Part shown: one piece after another, positions 53,365 to 61,309 of the stretch
Numbering within the stretch: the first letter of the stretch is position 1
Layout of the letters: each line of letters begins with the position of its first letter
Assembly: GCA_036265615.1 (NCBI GenBank)
Contig: DATAOT010000122.1
Coordinates: 14,254 to 78,253, forward strand
From: DATAFF01 sp036265615
Lineage (GTDB): Bacteria; Pseudomonadota; Alphaproteobacteria; Rhizobiales; Aestuariivirgaceae
Direction: 5' to 3'
Length of the DNA stretch: 64,000 nucleotides
Made by a program: the position numbers and the translations under genes
The notes under the pieces: model-generated
The model's input: only the letters and a program-made list of their open reading frames with translations
The model's database searches: none
Told to the model about the DNA's origin: nothing

Positions 53365-54123
53365 GTGAACAAGCCAGCCGGCAAGGGATTGGGGAAAAAC
53401 GCGAAGGCGCGGCACAGGCCGCGCGGCACCGGCGCGAGCTCGGTCTATGAAAGCCTCAAGACCAAGATCCTCAATCTCGAGCTCAAGCCTGGAACGCTGC
53501 TCGACGAGACGGAGCTGAGCCGCCAGTATCACCTTTCCCGTTCGCCGGTCCGTGAAGCCCTCATCCGCCTGTCGGCGGAAGGTCTGGTCGAGACGCCGCG
53601 CAATCGCACCTCCATGGTGTCACAGCTCGATTTTTCCGCCCTGCCCGCATATTTCGACGCCATGCAGCTCCTCTACCGCCTGTCGGCGCGACTTGCAGCC
53701 AAAAACCGGACCAAAGCGGGCGTTGCCGTCCTGAAGGACATCGAAGGCGCCCTCGAGCGGGCCCATGAGCAGGTGGACGTGTTGAGCATCGTGCAGCTCA
53801 ATCGCGATTTTCACGCCGCCATCGCCGACATGACCGGGAATGCCTTCATCATGAGTTGGATGAAGGGACTTCTCGATCAAGGCCAGCGGGTGTTCCGTCT
53901 TTATCTCGCGAGTTTCGGCGACCGTGTGCCGCTTCCCAAGCTCAGCCAGCATCATGCGATGATCCAGGCGATCGAACGTGGCGATGCCGCCGGCGCCGAG
54001 CGGGCCGGCAAGGCTGATGCCCAGGGCCTGATCGAGGAAGTGGTGCATGCGCTCGGCAACCTGCCCTCCGCGGATCTCGATCTCGAGGAGGTCGCGGTAC
54101 GGGCGGTCCGCCGAGCCGTCTAG
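53365..54123 (+). CDS. GntR-family (FadR/FCD-type) transcriptional regulator
   Basis: A 252-residue regulator with an Arg/Lys-rich leader and a winged HTH at about residues 24-90 (VYESLKTKILNLELKPGTLL, LSRSPVREALIRLSAEGLVE). The all-helical FCD effector domain follows (LNRDFHAAIADMTGN, LSQHHAMIQAIERGD). FCD regulators usually repress catabolic genes until a carboxylate or amino acid binds. The GTG at 53365 is the likely start. A TTGTATACAA palindrome near 57174, upstream of the importer, is a suitable target. Confidence 0.87.
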   Translation: MNKPAGKGLGKNAKARHRPRGTGASSVYESLKTKILNLELKPGTLLDETELSRQYHLSRSPVREALIRLSAEGLVETPRNRTSMVSQLDFSALPAYFDAMQLLYRLSARLAAKNRTKAGVAVLKDIEGALERAHEQVDVLSIVQLNRDFHAAIADMTGNAFIMSWMKGLLDQGQRVFRLYLASFGDRVPLPKLSQHHAMIQAIERGDAAGAERAGKADAQGLIEEVVHALGNLPSADLDLEEVAVRAVRRAV

Positions 54124-54128
54124 AACGG

Positions 54129-54866
54129 TTACTGGCGCAGGATCTTGCCGAAGAATTCGCGCGCCCGACCGGTCTGCGGCCGGTCGATGATATCGCGGGG
54201 CGGGCCGATCTCGACCACCTGACCCTTGTCCATGAACACCATGCGGGATGAGACCTCGCGCACGAAGTTCATTTCATGGCTGACGATCAGAAGCGTGATG
54301 CCTTCGGCCGCCAGGCCGCGTATGGCGTCCAGCACCTCGTTGACGAGCTCCGGGTCGAGGGCGGAAGTCACCTCGTCCAGCAGCAGAATCTCCGGCTTCA
54401 AGGCGAGGGCGCGGGCAATGGCCACGCGCTGCTGCTGGCCGCCGGACAGCTGGTCGGGATAGGCCTTCAGCTTGTCGCCGAGGCCCATTCTTTTCAAGAT
54501 CTGTACCGCGGCTGCCTCGACCTCACGCCGAGGGCGGCGGCGGATCTCGACCGGCGCGATGGTGACGTTGCGGAGAACGTCCATGTTCTGGAACAGATTG
54601 TACTGCTGGAATACGATCGCCATGCGATCGCGGGCGCGCCGGAGGCTTGTCCTGCTCGAATAGTTGACGGCTTCGCCATCGAGAACGATTTCGCCGCTCG
54701 AGGGCAAGGTGAGCCCGACCAGCACACGCAGCAGCGTCGACTTGCCGGAGCCCGAGGGACCGACAATCGACACCACCTCGCCGCGCCCGACCGACAGCGA
54801 GACGCCGGACAGGACCTGCGCTCTACCGTAGTTCGCGGTCAGGTTTTTGATGTCGAGATGCGGCAA
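54129..54866 (-). CDS. Polar amino-acid type ABC transporter ATP-binding protein (second set)
   Basis: About 245 residues. Walker A is GPSGSGKST, the signature LSGGQQQR, Walker B ILLLDEVTSALD and the switch His is in IVSHEMNFV. The Walker B pro/val change (DEVTSALD, not DEPTSALD) is seen in some GlnQ-like ATPases. The TTG at 54866 is preferred: it gives a normal length, while the frame upstream only duplicates the permease end. It overlaps permease 2 by 44 bases. Last gene of the importer; convergent with the GntR gene. Confidence 0.88.
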   Translation of the reverse strand: MPHLDIKNLTANYGRAQVLSGVSLSVGRGEVVSIVGPSGSGKSTLLRVLVGLTLPSSGEIVLDGEAVNYSSRTSLRRARDRMAIVFQQYNLFQNMDVLRNVTIAPVEIRRRPRREVEAAAVQILKRMGLGDKLKAYPDQLSGGQQQRVAIARALALKPEILLLDEVTSALDPELVNEVLDAIRGLAAEGITLLIVSHEMNFVREVSSRMVFMDKGQVVEIGPPRDIIDRPQTGRAREFFGKILRQ

Positions 54867-55530
54867 AGTGGTGCTCCAGCCAGATGCCAAAGCGGTTGAG
54901 AGGATAGGACATGACGAAATAAAGCAGGGCGACCGTCCCAAACACAAGCAGTCCTGAAAAGCCCTGATTGTTCAGCTCCTTGCCGCGAAAGGTGAGCTCG
55001 AAGACACCGATCTGCGAGACCAGCGAGGTGTCCTTGACGAAGGCCACCATGAAAACCACCGCAGGGGGCAAGATGACCGGCCATGACTGCGGCACGATCA
55101 CCTTGGTCAAGGTCTGCCAGCGGCTGAAATTCATGGCGGTGGCTGCCTCGATCTGCTGGCGCGGCACGGACTCGAAGCCGCCTCGGATGATTTCCGACGC
55201 GTAGGCGGTCGAATAGATCGAGATGGCGATGAGGGCGATCGCAACCAGCGATGCCCCCTTGATGAAGGCAGCGATGAAGAACAGCACGAGATAGGTGATG
55301 ACGAGGAACGGGATGCGCCGGAAGGTCTCGACGAACAGTATCGCCAGAACGCGCCAGGGCAGTCCCAACCAGCCGGGAGACAGGCGCATATAGACAACGA
55401 TGAATGCGAGAAGAAAGCCGAGGCCGCAGCCAAAGAAAGTGAGGGCCAGCGTCAGTCCCATGGCTTGGGCAAGAAACCACAGATTGAGCGGGCTGAAGAA
55501 GCGCGGCAGCTGCTCGATGACGTGGTCCAT
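54823..55530 (-). CDS. Polar amino-acid type ABC transporter permease 2 (second set)
   Basis: A 235-residue HisMQ-type permease with several hydrophobic segments. FRRIPFLVITYLVLFF and the EAA loop EAATAMNFSRWQTLTKVIVP are visible. The ATG at 55530 overlaps the previous stop (TGATG). The long frame upstream is a shadow of permease 1. Confidence 0.86.
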   Translation of the reverse strand: MDHVIEQLPRFFSPLNLWFLAQAMGLTLALTFFGCGLGFLLAFIVVYMRLSPGWLGLPWRVLAILFVETFRRIPFLVITYLVLFFIAAFIKGASLVAIALIAISIYSTAYASEIIRGGFESVPRQQIEAATAMNFSRWQTLTKVIVPQSWPVILPPAVVFMVAFVKDTSLVSQIGVFELTFRGKELNNQGFSGLLVFGTVALLYFVMSYPLNRFGIWLEHHFAASRHQKPDRELR

Positions 55531-56204
55531 CAAAAGATCCTTGCGCGGACCCGAAAAGCCCAGCGGCCGAAGAGCGCCAATGACAGCGAGGCGATGAAGG
55601 TCAGGACGATATAGATGCCGGCCACAACCGTAAACATCTCGATGTGCCGGTAATTGTCGGATGCGATGTTGTAGGCCTGACCGGTGAGCTCGTTGACGCC
55701 AAAAATGCTGGCCATGGATGTGCCCAGCATCAGCACGACGAAATAGTTCGCGAGAGCGGGGTAGATGACCTTGGCAATGTGCGGCAGGATCACGTGACGA
55801 ATCTGCTGCCAGCGCGCAAAGCCAAGCGTCTCGGCCGCCTCGAGCTCGGTGCGGTGCACCGAGATGAAGCCGGCGCGCATGATCTCGGCGAGGTAGGCCC
55901 CGGTGTTGAGGGTGAGCCCGACGATGACGCAGGTGATGTTCGACCAGAGCACGCCAAGCTCGGGCAGCCCGTAATAGAGGAAATAGATCTGTATGACCGC
56001 CGGCGTGTTGGTGAAGAAGACGATGAAGCCGTTGGCCAGCCTGCGCGCGGCTCCCGCACCATAGACCTTGAAAGTGGCAAGCAGGAGCCCGAGCAACGCG
56101 CCGCCCCAGAAGCTCAGCGCGCCAATCTCGAGCGAGAGCAGCGCGCCCTGCCAGAGTTCCGGCAGACGGGCAAAAACCACCCCGAACTGGAACGTGTAGT
56201 TCAT
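55530..56204 (-). CDS. Polar amino-acid type ABC transporter permease 1 (second set)
   Basis: A 224-residue HisMQ-type permease. Visible are FFTNTPAVIQIYFLYYG, LTLNTGAYLAEIMRAGF and the EAA loop EAAETLGFARWQQIRHVILP. It pairs with the next permease. A 60-base gap lies between the binding-protein stop and this ATG. Confidence 0.88.
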   Translation of the reverse strand: MNYTFQFGVVFARLPELWQGALLSLEIGALSFWGGALLGLLLATFKVYGAGAARRLANGFIVFFTNTPAVIQIYFLYYGLPELGVLWSNITCVIVGLTLNTGAYLAEIMRAGFISVHRTELEAAETLGFARWQQIRHVILPHIAKVIYPALANYFVVLMLGTSMASIFGVNELTGQAYNIASDNYRHIEMFTVVAGIYIVLTFIASLSLALFGRWAFRVRARIF

Positions 56205-56264
56205 GCCACCTACGGCATCCCCGAGGCGAGCGACGGGGACACATTGTCCCGCCGCCGCTCCAGA

Positions 56265-57083
56265 TCAGAAATAGGGCTGTGCCGGCACCTTCATGAGCGG
56301 ATCGGAACCGAAGGCCTTGCGCCATTCATCGTCCACGAAACCGGAAGACTGCAATTTATAGAGCGTGATGTTCAGGACATCGCGCAGCGCGTAATTGCCC
56401 TTCTGCACACCGATGCAGTCCCAGCCTACGTCGATCTTGTCGTTGAGCACCACCCACTTCACGTCGCTGTGGTTCTTGGTGAAGGCGGTGAAGAAGTCGA
56501 GCATCTCGACGAGAGCATTGGCGCGGCCCTGGGCAATCGCCCGTACCGCATCGGCGCTCGAATCGACGATTTCCATCTTGGCCTTCGGAAGGTTCTGCTT
56601 GGCCCAATCGATGGTCCAGGCGCTTCGCACATCGACCAGGGTGTATTTTTCGTCGTTGAGTTCCTGCCACTTGGCGACCGGGTTCTTGTCGGTCGTCAGC
56701 ACACCCATGACCTCGGTGTGCAGCGGCACGGTGTACTCGATCACCTTGGCGCGTTCGGAATTGCGGGTCAGCCCGCCAAGCGAGATGTCGATGGTGTCGG
56801 CGACGAGGAAGGGCACCCGCTGCGCCGTCTCGGTGGGCACCCATTCCGGCTTGAGCTTCAGTTCCTCGGCGATCTTCGAGCCAATGGCGACGTCGAAGCC
56901 TTCGAAGTCACCGGAGGCACTGCGCTGGCTGAACGGCGGCGAGTTCGGGTTGATGCCGATCCGCAGTACGCCGTCCTTGACGATATCGTCGAGACTCTTG
57001 GCGTCGGCGGGCGAGACGAAGAAGCCGGCTGCGACCACTGAGGACAGGGCACCCAAGCCACGGCGCGAAAATTTCATACTCAT
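56265..57083 (-). CDS. Polar amino-acid type ABC transporter binding protein (second set)
   Basis: A 272-residue family-3 solute-binding protein. The leader SRRGLGALSSVVAAGFFVSPADA has paired arginines and may be Tat-like. VLRIGINPNSPPFS, GFDVAIGSKIAEEL and TDTIDISLGG-like segments (VADTIDISLGGLTRNSER) mark the amino-acid fold. The ATG at 57083 follows GGGAGAG. Two GTATAC palindromes lie about 82-100 bases upstream. Confidence 0.87.
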   Translation of the reverse strand: MSMKFSRRGLGALSSVVAAGFFVSPADAKSLDDIVKDGVLRIGINPNSPPFSQRSASGDFEGFDVAIGSKIAEELKLKPEWVPTETAQRVPFLVADTIDISLGGLTRNSERAKVIEYTVPLHTEVMGVLTTDKNPVAKWQELNDEKYTLVDVRSAWTIDWAKQNLPKAKMEIVDSSADAVRAIAQGRANALVEMLDFFTAFTKNHSDVKWVVLNDKIDVGWDCIGVQKGNYALRDVLNITLYKLQSSGFVDDEWRKAFGSDPLMKVPAQPYF

Positions 57084-57164
57084 CGAGCACTCTCCCTATT
57101 CTCTGGCCCGCCTGGCAGCGGGTCGTTGGGCAAATGTTGGATGAGGATGACGGGGGCGTCAACG

Positions 57165-57183
57165 GTATACTCGTTGTATACAA
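57165..57183. promoter_or_regulatory. Twin GTATAC palindromes, candidate GntR/FCD operator
   Basis: GTATAC occurs at 57165-57170 and 57176-57181, centres 11 bases apart. The second lies within the perfect palindrome TTGTATACAA (57174-57183). This matches the operator style of FCD-type GntR regulators. The site lies upstream of the amino-acid importer and a GntR gene lies at the other end of that operon. Confidence 0.5.
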
Positions 57184-57192
57184 AGCCCGGAT

Positions 57193-58329
57193 CTAGGCTG
57201 CTGCAGCCCGCATGACGGCCTGCCGGCCGGCCCCGGTCACGACGCGCAAATAGCCCTGGAGCAAGTGATCAAGCGCGCGGTCGCCGGTATCGAGAAGAAG
57301 CCGGCGCTGCGCCAGGCCGGCGAGCTTGCGCGGACCCGCGAGCACGATCAGGCCATCACGCCCCGCCTGTCGGATCAAGGCGGGGCTGATGGGCTGGTTG
57401 CCGCGTCCGAAGATGAACCCCTGCCCGCCCGTCACCCCGACAATGATGCTGACGGGAAGGGCGGCGGCAAGACGAAGCAGCTCGGCCTCCCCAAGATCGC
57501 TGCCGACGAGCTTGCGATCGAGGACCAGATCGACGCCGAGCAACGGGCTCTCGAGGCCAAGCGCCGCCACAACGGCTTTGGCGCTCCGCCCTGGTCCGAT
57601 CACATAACCGATACCGGACTGCATCGACCCGGCAATCTCGCGGCCAGCAGCATCGATCGCCTCATCGTCTTCGGGCGGAGCACCCGCCTTGGCGGTCTGA
57701 ACCAGACCTCGCTCGCAAGGGACGGACACATAGCCGTAAAGACGTGCCGCCGGGCGGCCGGCTCTCACCGCACTCTCATCGACATCCATGATCTCGGAAG
57801 ATCGAAAGTTGATGCGCCGCTCACCATCCTCCACGACCAGTGCGGCGAGCATTCCGGCCGCCTCGGGGCTCAAGGCGAAGACGCCTGAGTGCATCTTGAC
57901 CCCGGTCGGGATGCCGAGCATGGGAACGCTTCCGCCGCAACCCTGATGGACATCGCGCGCGGTGCCATCACCGCCAGCGAAGAGGATCAGCTCGCAGCCC
58001 TGCCCTGCCATGGCCCGGGCCGCAGCCCGGGTGTGCTCGGGACCGGACGCATCGGCATCCGCCTCGAGGACATGAGGTGCAAAGCCGGCAGCCCGCGCCG
58101 GGTGCTGCCCCATCGCCCCGGCAGCGGCAATCAGGTCGAAGCGATGCCGGAGGTCGGAAAGCTTGGCCAGAGCCCGCTCAGTGCGCTGTCGCGCAACGGG
58201 CACCGCGCCGCGGCGGCGCGCCTCGGCGAGGATCTCTGGACCATCGGTACCCTTGAGGCCGACCGAGCCGCCCATTCCCGCGATCGGGTTGACGATCAAC
58301 CCGATGCGCCGGCGATGATCGCTTCGCAT
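57193..58329 (-). CDS. ATP-NAD kinase / AcoX-like protein
   Basis: A 378-residue protein with the diacylglycerol-kinase-like fold of NAD kinases. The motif GGDGTARD is at 119-126, preceded by LIVNPIAGMGG at the N-terminus, and a later GTPTG-like turn reads GIPTGVKMHSGVFA. Such proteins are annotated AcoX when found with 2-oxoacid or acetoin dehydrogenase operons. Some may phosphorylate NAD or another nucleotide or small molecule. It overlaps the AKR-RidA gene by 34 bases and ends the GcvP-like operon. Confidence 0.83.
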   Translation of the reverse strand: MRSDHRRRIGLIVNPIAGMGGSVGLKGTDGPEILAEARRRGAVPVARQRTERALAKLSDLRHRFDLIAAAGAMGQHPARAAGFAPHVLEADADASGPEHTRAAARAMAGQGCELILFAGGDGTARDVHQGCGGSVPMLGIPTGVKMHSGVFALSPEAAGMLAALVVEDGERRINFRSSEIMDVDESAVRAGRPAARLYGYVSVPCERGLVQTAKAGAPPEDDEAIDAAGREIAGSMQSGIGYVIGPGRSAKAVVAALGLESPLLGVDLVLDRKLVGSDLGEAELLRLAAALPVSIIVGVTGGQGFIFGRGNQPISPALIRQAGRDGLIVLAGPRKLAGLAQRRLLLDTGDRALDHLLQGYLRVVTGAGRQAVMRAAAA

Positions 58330-59771
58330 TCGATTTCCACGAGATAGCCGCCGATCAGATGCGACACCGCAATCAGCGTGTTGGCCGGACGGATTTCAGC
58401 AAAATACCGGCCATGCACCCGGGCAACCTCTTCCCAGTGATCGGGATTGGCGAGATAGATGCGGGTCCGCACCACGTCCTCGAGGCTCGCGCCCAGCGCC
58501 GACAAGCATGCGGTTATCTTGTCGAGGATATAGGCGGTCTGGCCGGCCGGGTCGTGCGGGCAGATCATCTCGTCGAGACCATGGGTTGCCGTGGTCCCGG
58601 ACACCAGTATGCGGTCGGCGCGGCGAACGGCGCGGGCAAATCCTGCGACATCCTCCCAGATGCTGCCGGAAGCGATCTCTGAGCGGGCATCGCTTCGCTG
58701 CTTCACCGAGAAGATCGTCGGCATGGCCCGCAGATGATGTGAAAGGTCGCCGGAAGCGGTCAGGAAGGGCGGCTTGCGATATTCGTCGCCGCAATCGCCG
58801 GCGAGGCGGCGGGTCGAGGCGAAGGCCTCGTCCAATGATGCGAGATCCTCCGAATCGAGCGCAAAGGAGAAGAGGCGCAGATTGTCGTCCCGGTGCTCTC
58901 GCTCGCCGAGCCTCGCGCCGACGATGATGGCGGCGACCGATTGGTGCTGCAGCACCCAGCGCGTCGCCACATTGGCGAGCGAGACGCCATGGCGCCGCGC
59001 AATTGCGGCGGCGGCGCTCAGGATGCGCTGAAGGGAGGCCCAGCCGCCGCTCGCCGCAATGAACCGGCGATATTTCAACTTGCTCCAGTCATTAACGGCG
59101 GCGGGTTCGGGCGCGTCGAGCCAAGTATCGGAGAGGAAGCCGCCGCAGAGCGCGCCATAGGCGAGAAGCCTTATTCCATTGCCGAGACAGAAATGCTGCA
59201 TGTCCTCGGTGGCGCGACGATCGATCAGCGACATGCTCACCTGGTTGCTCGCCACGGGGACGCCGCTGCCAAGCAGCACCCGCAGGTGATCGGTGTTGAA
59301 ATTGGTCACACCGACTGCAGCAATCAGCCCTTCCTCCTTGAGGCGCACCAGCGCGCGCATGGCGTCGACATAGGCCGGATGCTCATACATCCACCAATGG
59401 AACTGCATGAGATCGATGCGCTCGACGTCCATGCGCCTGAGCGCCCGCTCGACCGCGCCGCGAACGCGGCCGCCATCCATGTCACCCGGTTCGGGGCACC
59501 ATTTGGTGAAGGCGCGGAACGGGCCGACCGATCCGGCCCGATGCCTGCGCGACAGAGCTCCGATGATCAGCTCGGCGCTGCCATAATGATCCGCCATGTC
59601 GAATGTGTCGAAGCCGGCGGCGACGTAGCGGGCAAGATCATCGGACGCGGCTTCCCGGTCGAGCTCGCGCCCATCGCGTTCCATATCCGCCACTTGCCAC
59701 AGGCCGGTCACGATCCGACTGATCCCGAGACCGGGCGCAAGCTCGGTGCGCTCCGGACGCATCGGGGTCAT
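58296..59771 (-). CDS. Aldo/keto reductase fused to a RidA-like domain
   Basis: A 491-residue fusion. Residues 1-345 form an aldo/keto reductase barrel with the catalytic Asp and Tyr in FDMADHYGSAE, a Lys in FTKW and a His in MQFHWW. Residues about 365-491 form a RidA (YjgF) domain: DRILVSGTTATHG, SLEDVVRTRIYLANPDHW and YLVEIECEAI. Where Escherichia coli RidA has the imine-hydrolysing Arg105 (PARS), this reads PANT, so the usual deaminase activity is doubtful. It overlaps the GcvPB gene by four bases. Confidence 0.84.
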   Translation of the reverse strand: MTPMRPERTELAPGLGISRIVTGLWQVADMERDGRELDREAASDDLARYVAAGFDTFDMADHYGSAELIIGALSRRHRAGSVGPFRAFTKWCPEPGDMDGGRVRGAVERALRRMDVERIDLMQFHWWMYEHPAYVDAMRALVRLKEEGLIAAVGVTNFNTDHLRVLLGSGVPVASNQVSMSLIDRRATEDMQHFCLGNGIRLLAYGALCGGFLSDTWLDAPEPAAVNDWSKLKYRRFIAASGGWASLQRILSAAAAIARRHGVSLANVATRWVLQHQSVAAIIVGARLGEREHRDDNLRLFSFALDSEDLASLDEAFASTRRLAGDCGDEYRKPPFLTASGDLSHHLRAMPTIFSVKQRSDARSEIASGSIWEDVAGFARAVRRADRILVSGTTATHGLDEMICPHDPAGQTAYILDKITACLSALGASLEDVVRTRIYLANPDHWEEVARVHGRYFAEIRPANTLIAVSHLIGGYLVEIECEAIIAGASG

Positions 59772-61309
59772 CGGCGATGCTTGCGGCGGTACGCCCGCCA
59801 GGTCATGGCCCAGCGGGCGGGATCGTCGAGAACGTCGCCCTTGATCTTGCGGATCGCCTGGCGGTGCGGTGCCGTTCGGACAAGGTCAGGCGTTTCATAG
59901 GCCTCGCGCACGATCCGGGCGATGACGTCAACCCAGGTGTCGATGTCCTCCTTGGAGTACATCTCGCCGGCTTCGGGCGTGAACGGCTCGGGCACGACCC
60001 AGGGCTCATGGCTCATCCACCAGGGGTCGATGCCGTAGTCGGCCATGCGGTTCGCCACCTCGACGGTGCCGATGCCGGTGTCCTCCTTGAGCTTGCCGAG
60101 ACTCCAGCGCGTCATCTCCATGCGCCATTGCCGGTTGTCGGGATTGGAACGGCTGAGGCCGCCGATCTCGGCAAGCTTGCGGTCCATGTAGTTGTTGGCA
60201 AGAACCGAGAGGTCGGAAGCCTGGTCGATTCCGGCGGCGCCCATGGCGCGGGCCCAGCCATAGGCCTTGAGGATTTGCGGGACATTGCCGTAGAACTCGC
60301 GCACCTTGCCGGCGGCGAGCGGGCGCTCCTCGTCGAGCCGGTAGCGCGAACCCTCCATGGTGACGACCGGCCCTGGCAGGAACGGCGCCAGGGCCGCGGT
60401 GCAGCCATAAGCCCCGACCGCCGGGCCGCCGCCGCCCTTGGGCGCGCCAAAGGTCTTGTGCAGCATGTACATGCAGGCGTCGAAACCGAGCTCGCTCGCG
60501 CGAAGCTTGCCCATCACGCCGTTGAAATTGGCGTGGTCGTAGAAGCACAGGCCGCCGGCAGCGTGGACGATCCCGACCCAGTCCTTGATCGCCGGATTGT
60601 AGATGCCCATGTCGTCGGGATTGCCGACCATCAGCGCCGCGGTGCGGTTGGACACGGCAGCCTTCAATGCCTCGGTCGAGGGGTAGCCGTTGTCTTCGAG
60701 CATCAGGGTGACCACCTTGAAGCCGGAAGCGGCGGCGGTAGCGGCATTGCAGGGATGCGCCTGAATTGAAGTGACGATCTCGTTGCGCTGCTCGAGCTCG
60801 CCGCGCGACTGGTGATAGGCGCGCGTCACCACGCAATGGGTGTACGCAGCATCGGCGCCGCCACCCGCCTGGAAGATGAACTGATCCATTCCCGAAAGCT
60901 CGCGCAGGATCAGGTCGAAGTCGTGGATGATCTGCAGGATGCCCTGAAGCGTCTCCTCATGCTGCAGCGGGTGAACGTGCCGCAGATGGCGGGCCGCCTC
61001 CTCGCAGGCGCGCGGGTTGTACTTCATGGTGCAGGTGCCGAACAGCGAGATGTTCATCATGCCGAGCGTCTGCTGGCTGAGCTTCAGATAGTGGCGCTGC
61101 ACCTCAGGCTCGCTCAGCTCGGGAAGCGCGGGCGCATCCTTGCGGCGCATCGGCTTCGGCACAAGATCTTCAGCCGATCCGACAGTGGCGGTGACCGCCG
61201 GCTCGGGCGGTGGGAAGATCTGGCCGCGGCGGCCCGGGTGCGACAACTCCATGATCACGGGCTCGTGCCAAACCGGCGCGTGATAATCGCGAAGCTCGGG
61301 CCGGCTCAT
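59768..61309 (-). CDS. gcvPB: Divergent glycine decarboxylase subunit 2 (GcvPB-like), PLP enzyme
   Basis: A 513-residue fold-type I PLP protein like GcvPB, the catalytic subunit of split glycine decarboxylase. FGTCTMKYNPRACEEAA and the PLP Lys285 (LHKTFGAP) are present. The family's PHGGGG is here PKGGGG, and its SAHGTNP region reads QAHPCNA. Split P-protein normally gives CO2 and passes an aminomethyl group to lipoylated H-protein; no gcvH or gcvT lies in the window. ATG 61309 overlaps the GcvPA stop. A non-glycine substrate is possible. Confidence 0.8.
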   Translation of the reverse strand: MSRPELRDYHAPVWHEPVIMELSHPGRRGQIFPPPEPAVTATVGSAEDLVPKPMRRKDAPALPELSEPEVQRHYLKLSQQTLGMMNISLFGTCTMKYNPRACEEAARHLRHVHPLQHEETLQGILQIIHDFDLILRELSGMDQFIFQAGGGADAAYTHCVVTRAYHQSRGELEQRNEIVTSIQAHPCNAATAAASGFKVVTLMLEDNGYPSTEALKAAVSNRTAALMVGNPDDMGIYNPAIKDWVGIVHAAGGLCFYDHANFNGVMGKLRASELGFDACMYMLHKTFGAPKGGGGPAVGAYGCTAALAPFLPGPVVTMEGSRYRLDEERPLAAGKVREFYGNVPQILKAYGWARAMGAAGIDQASDLSVLANNYMDRKLAEIGGLSRSNPDNRQWRMEMTRWSLGKLKEDTGIGTVEVANRMADYGIDPWWMSHEPWVVPEPFTPEAGEMYSKEDIDTWVDVIARIVREAYETPDLVRTAPHRQAIRKIKGDVLDDPARWAMTWRAYRRKHRR

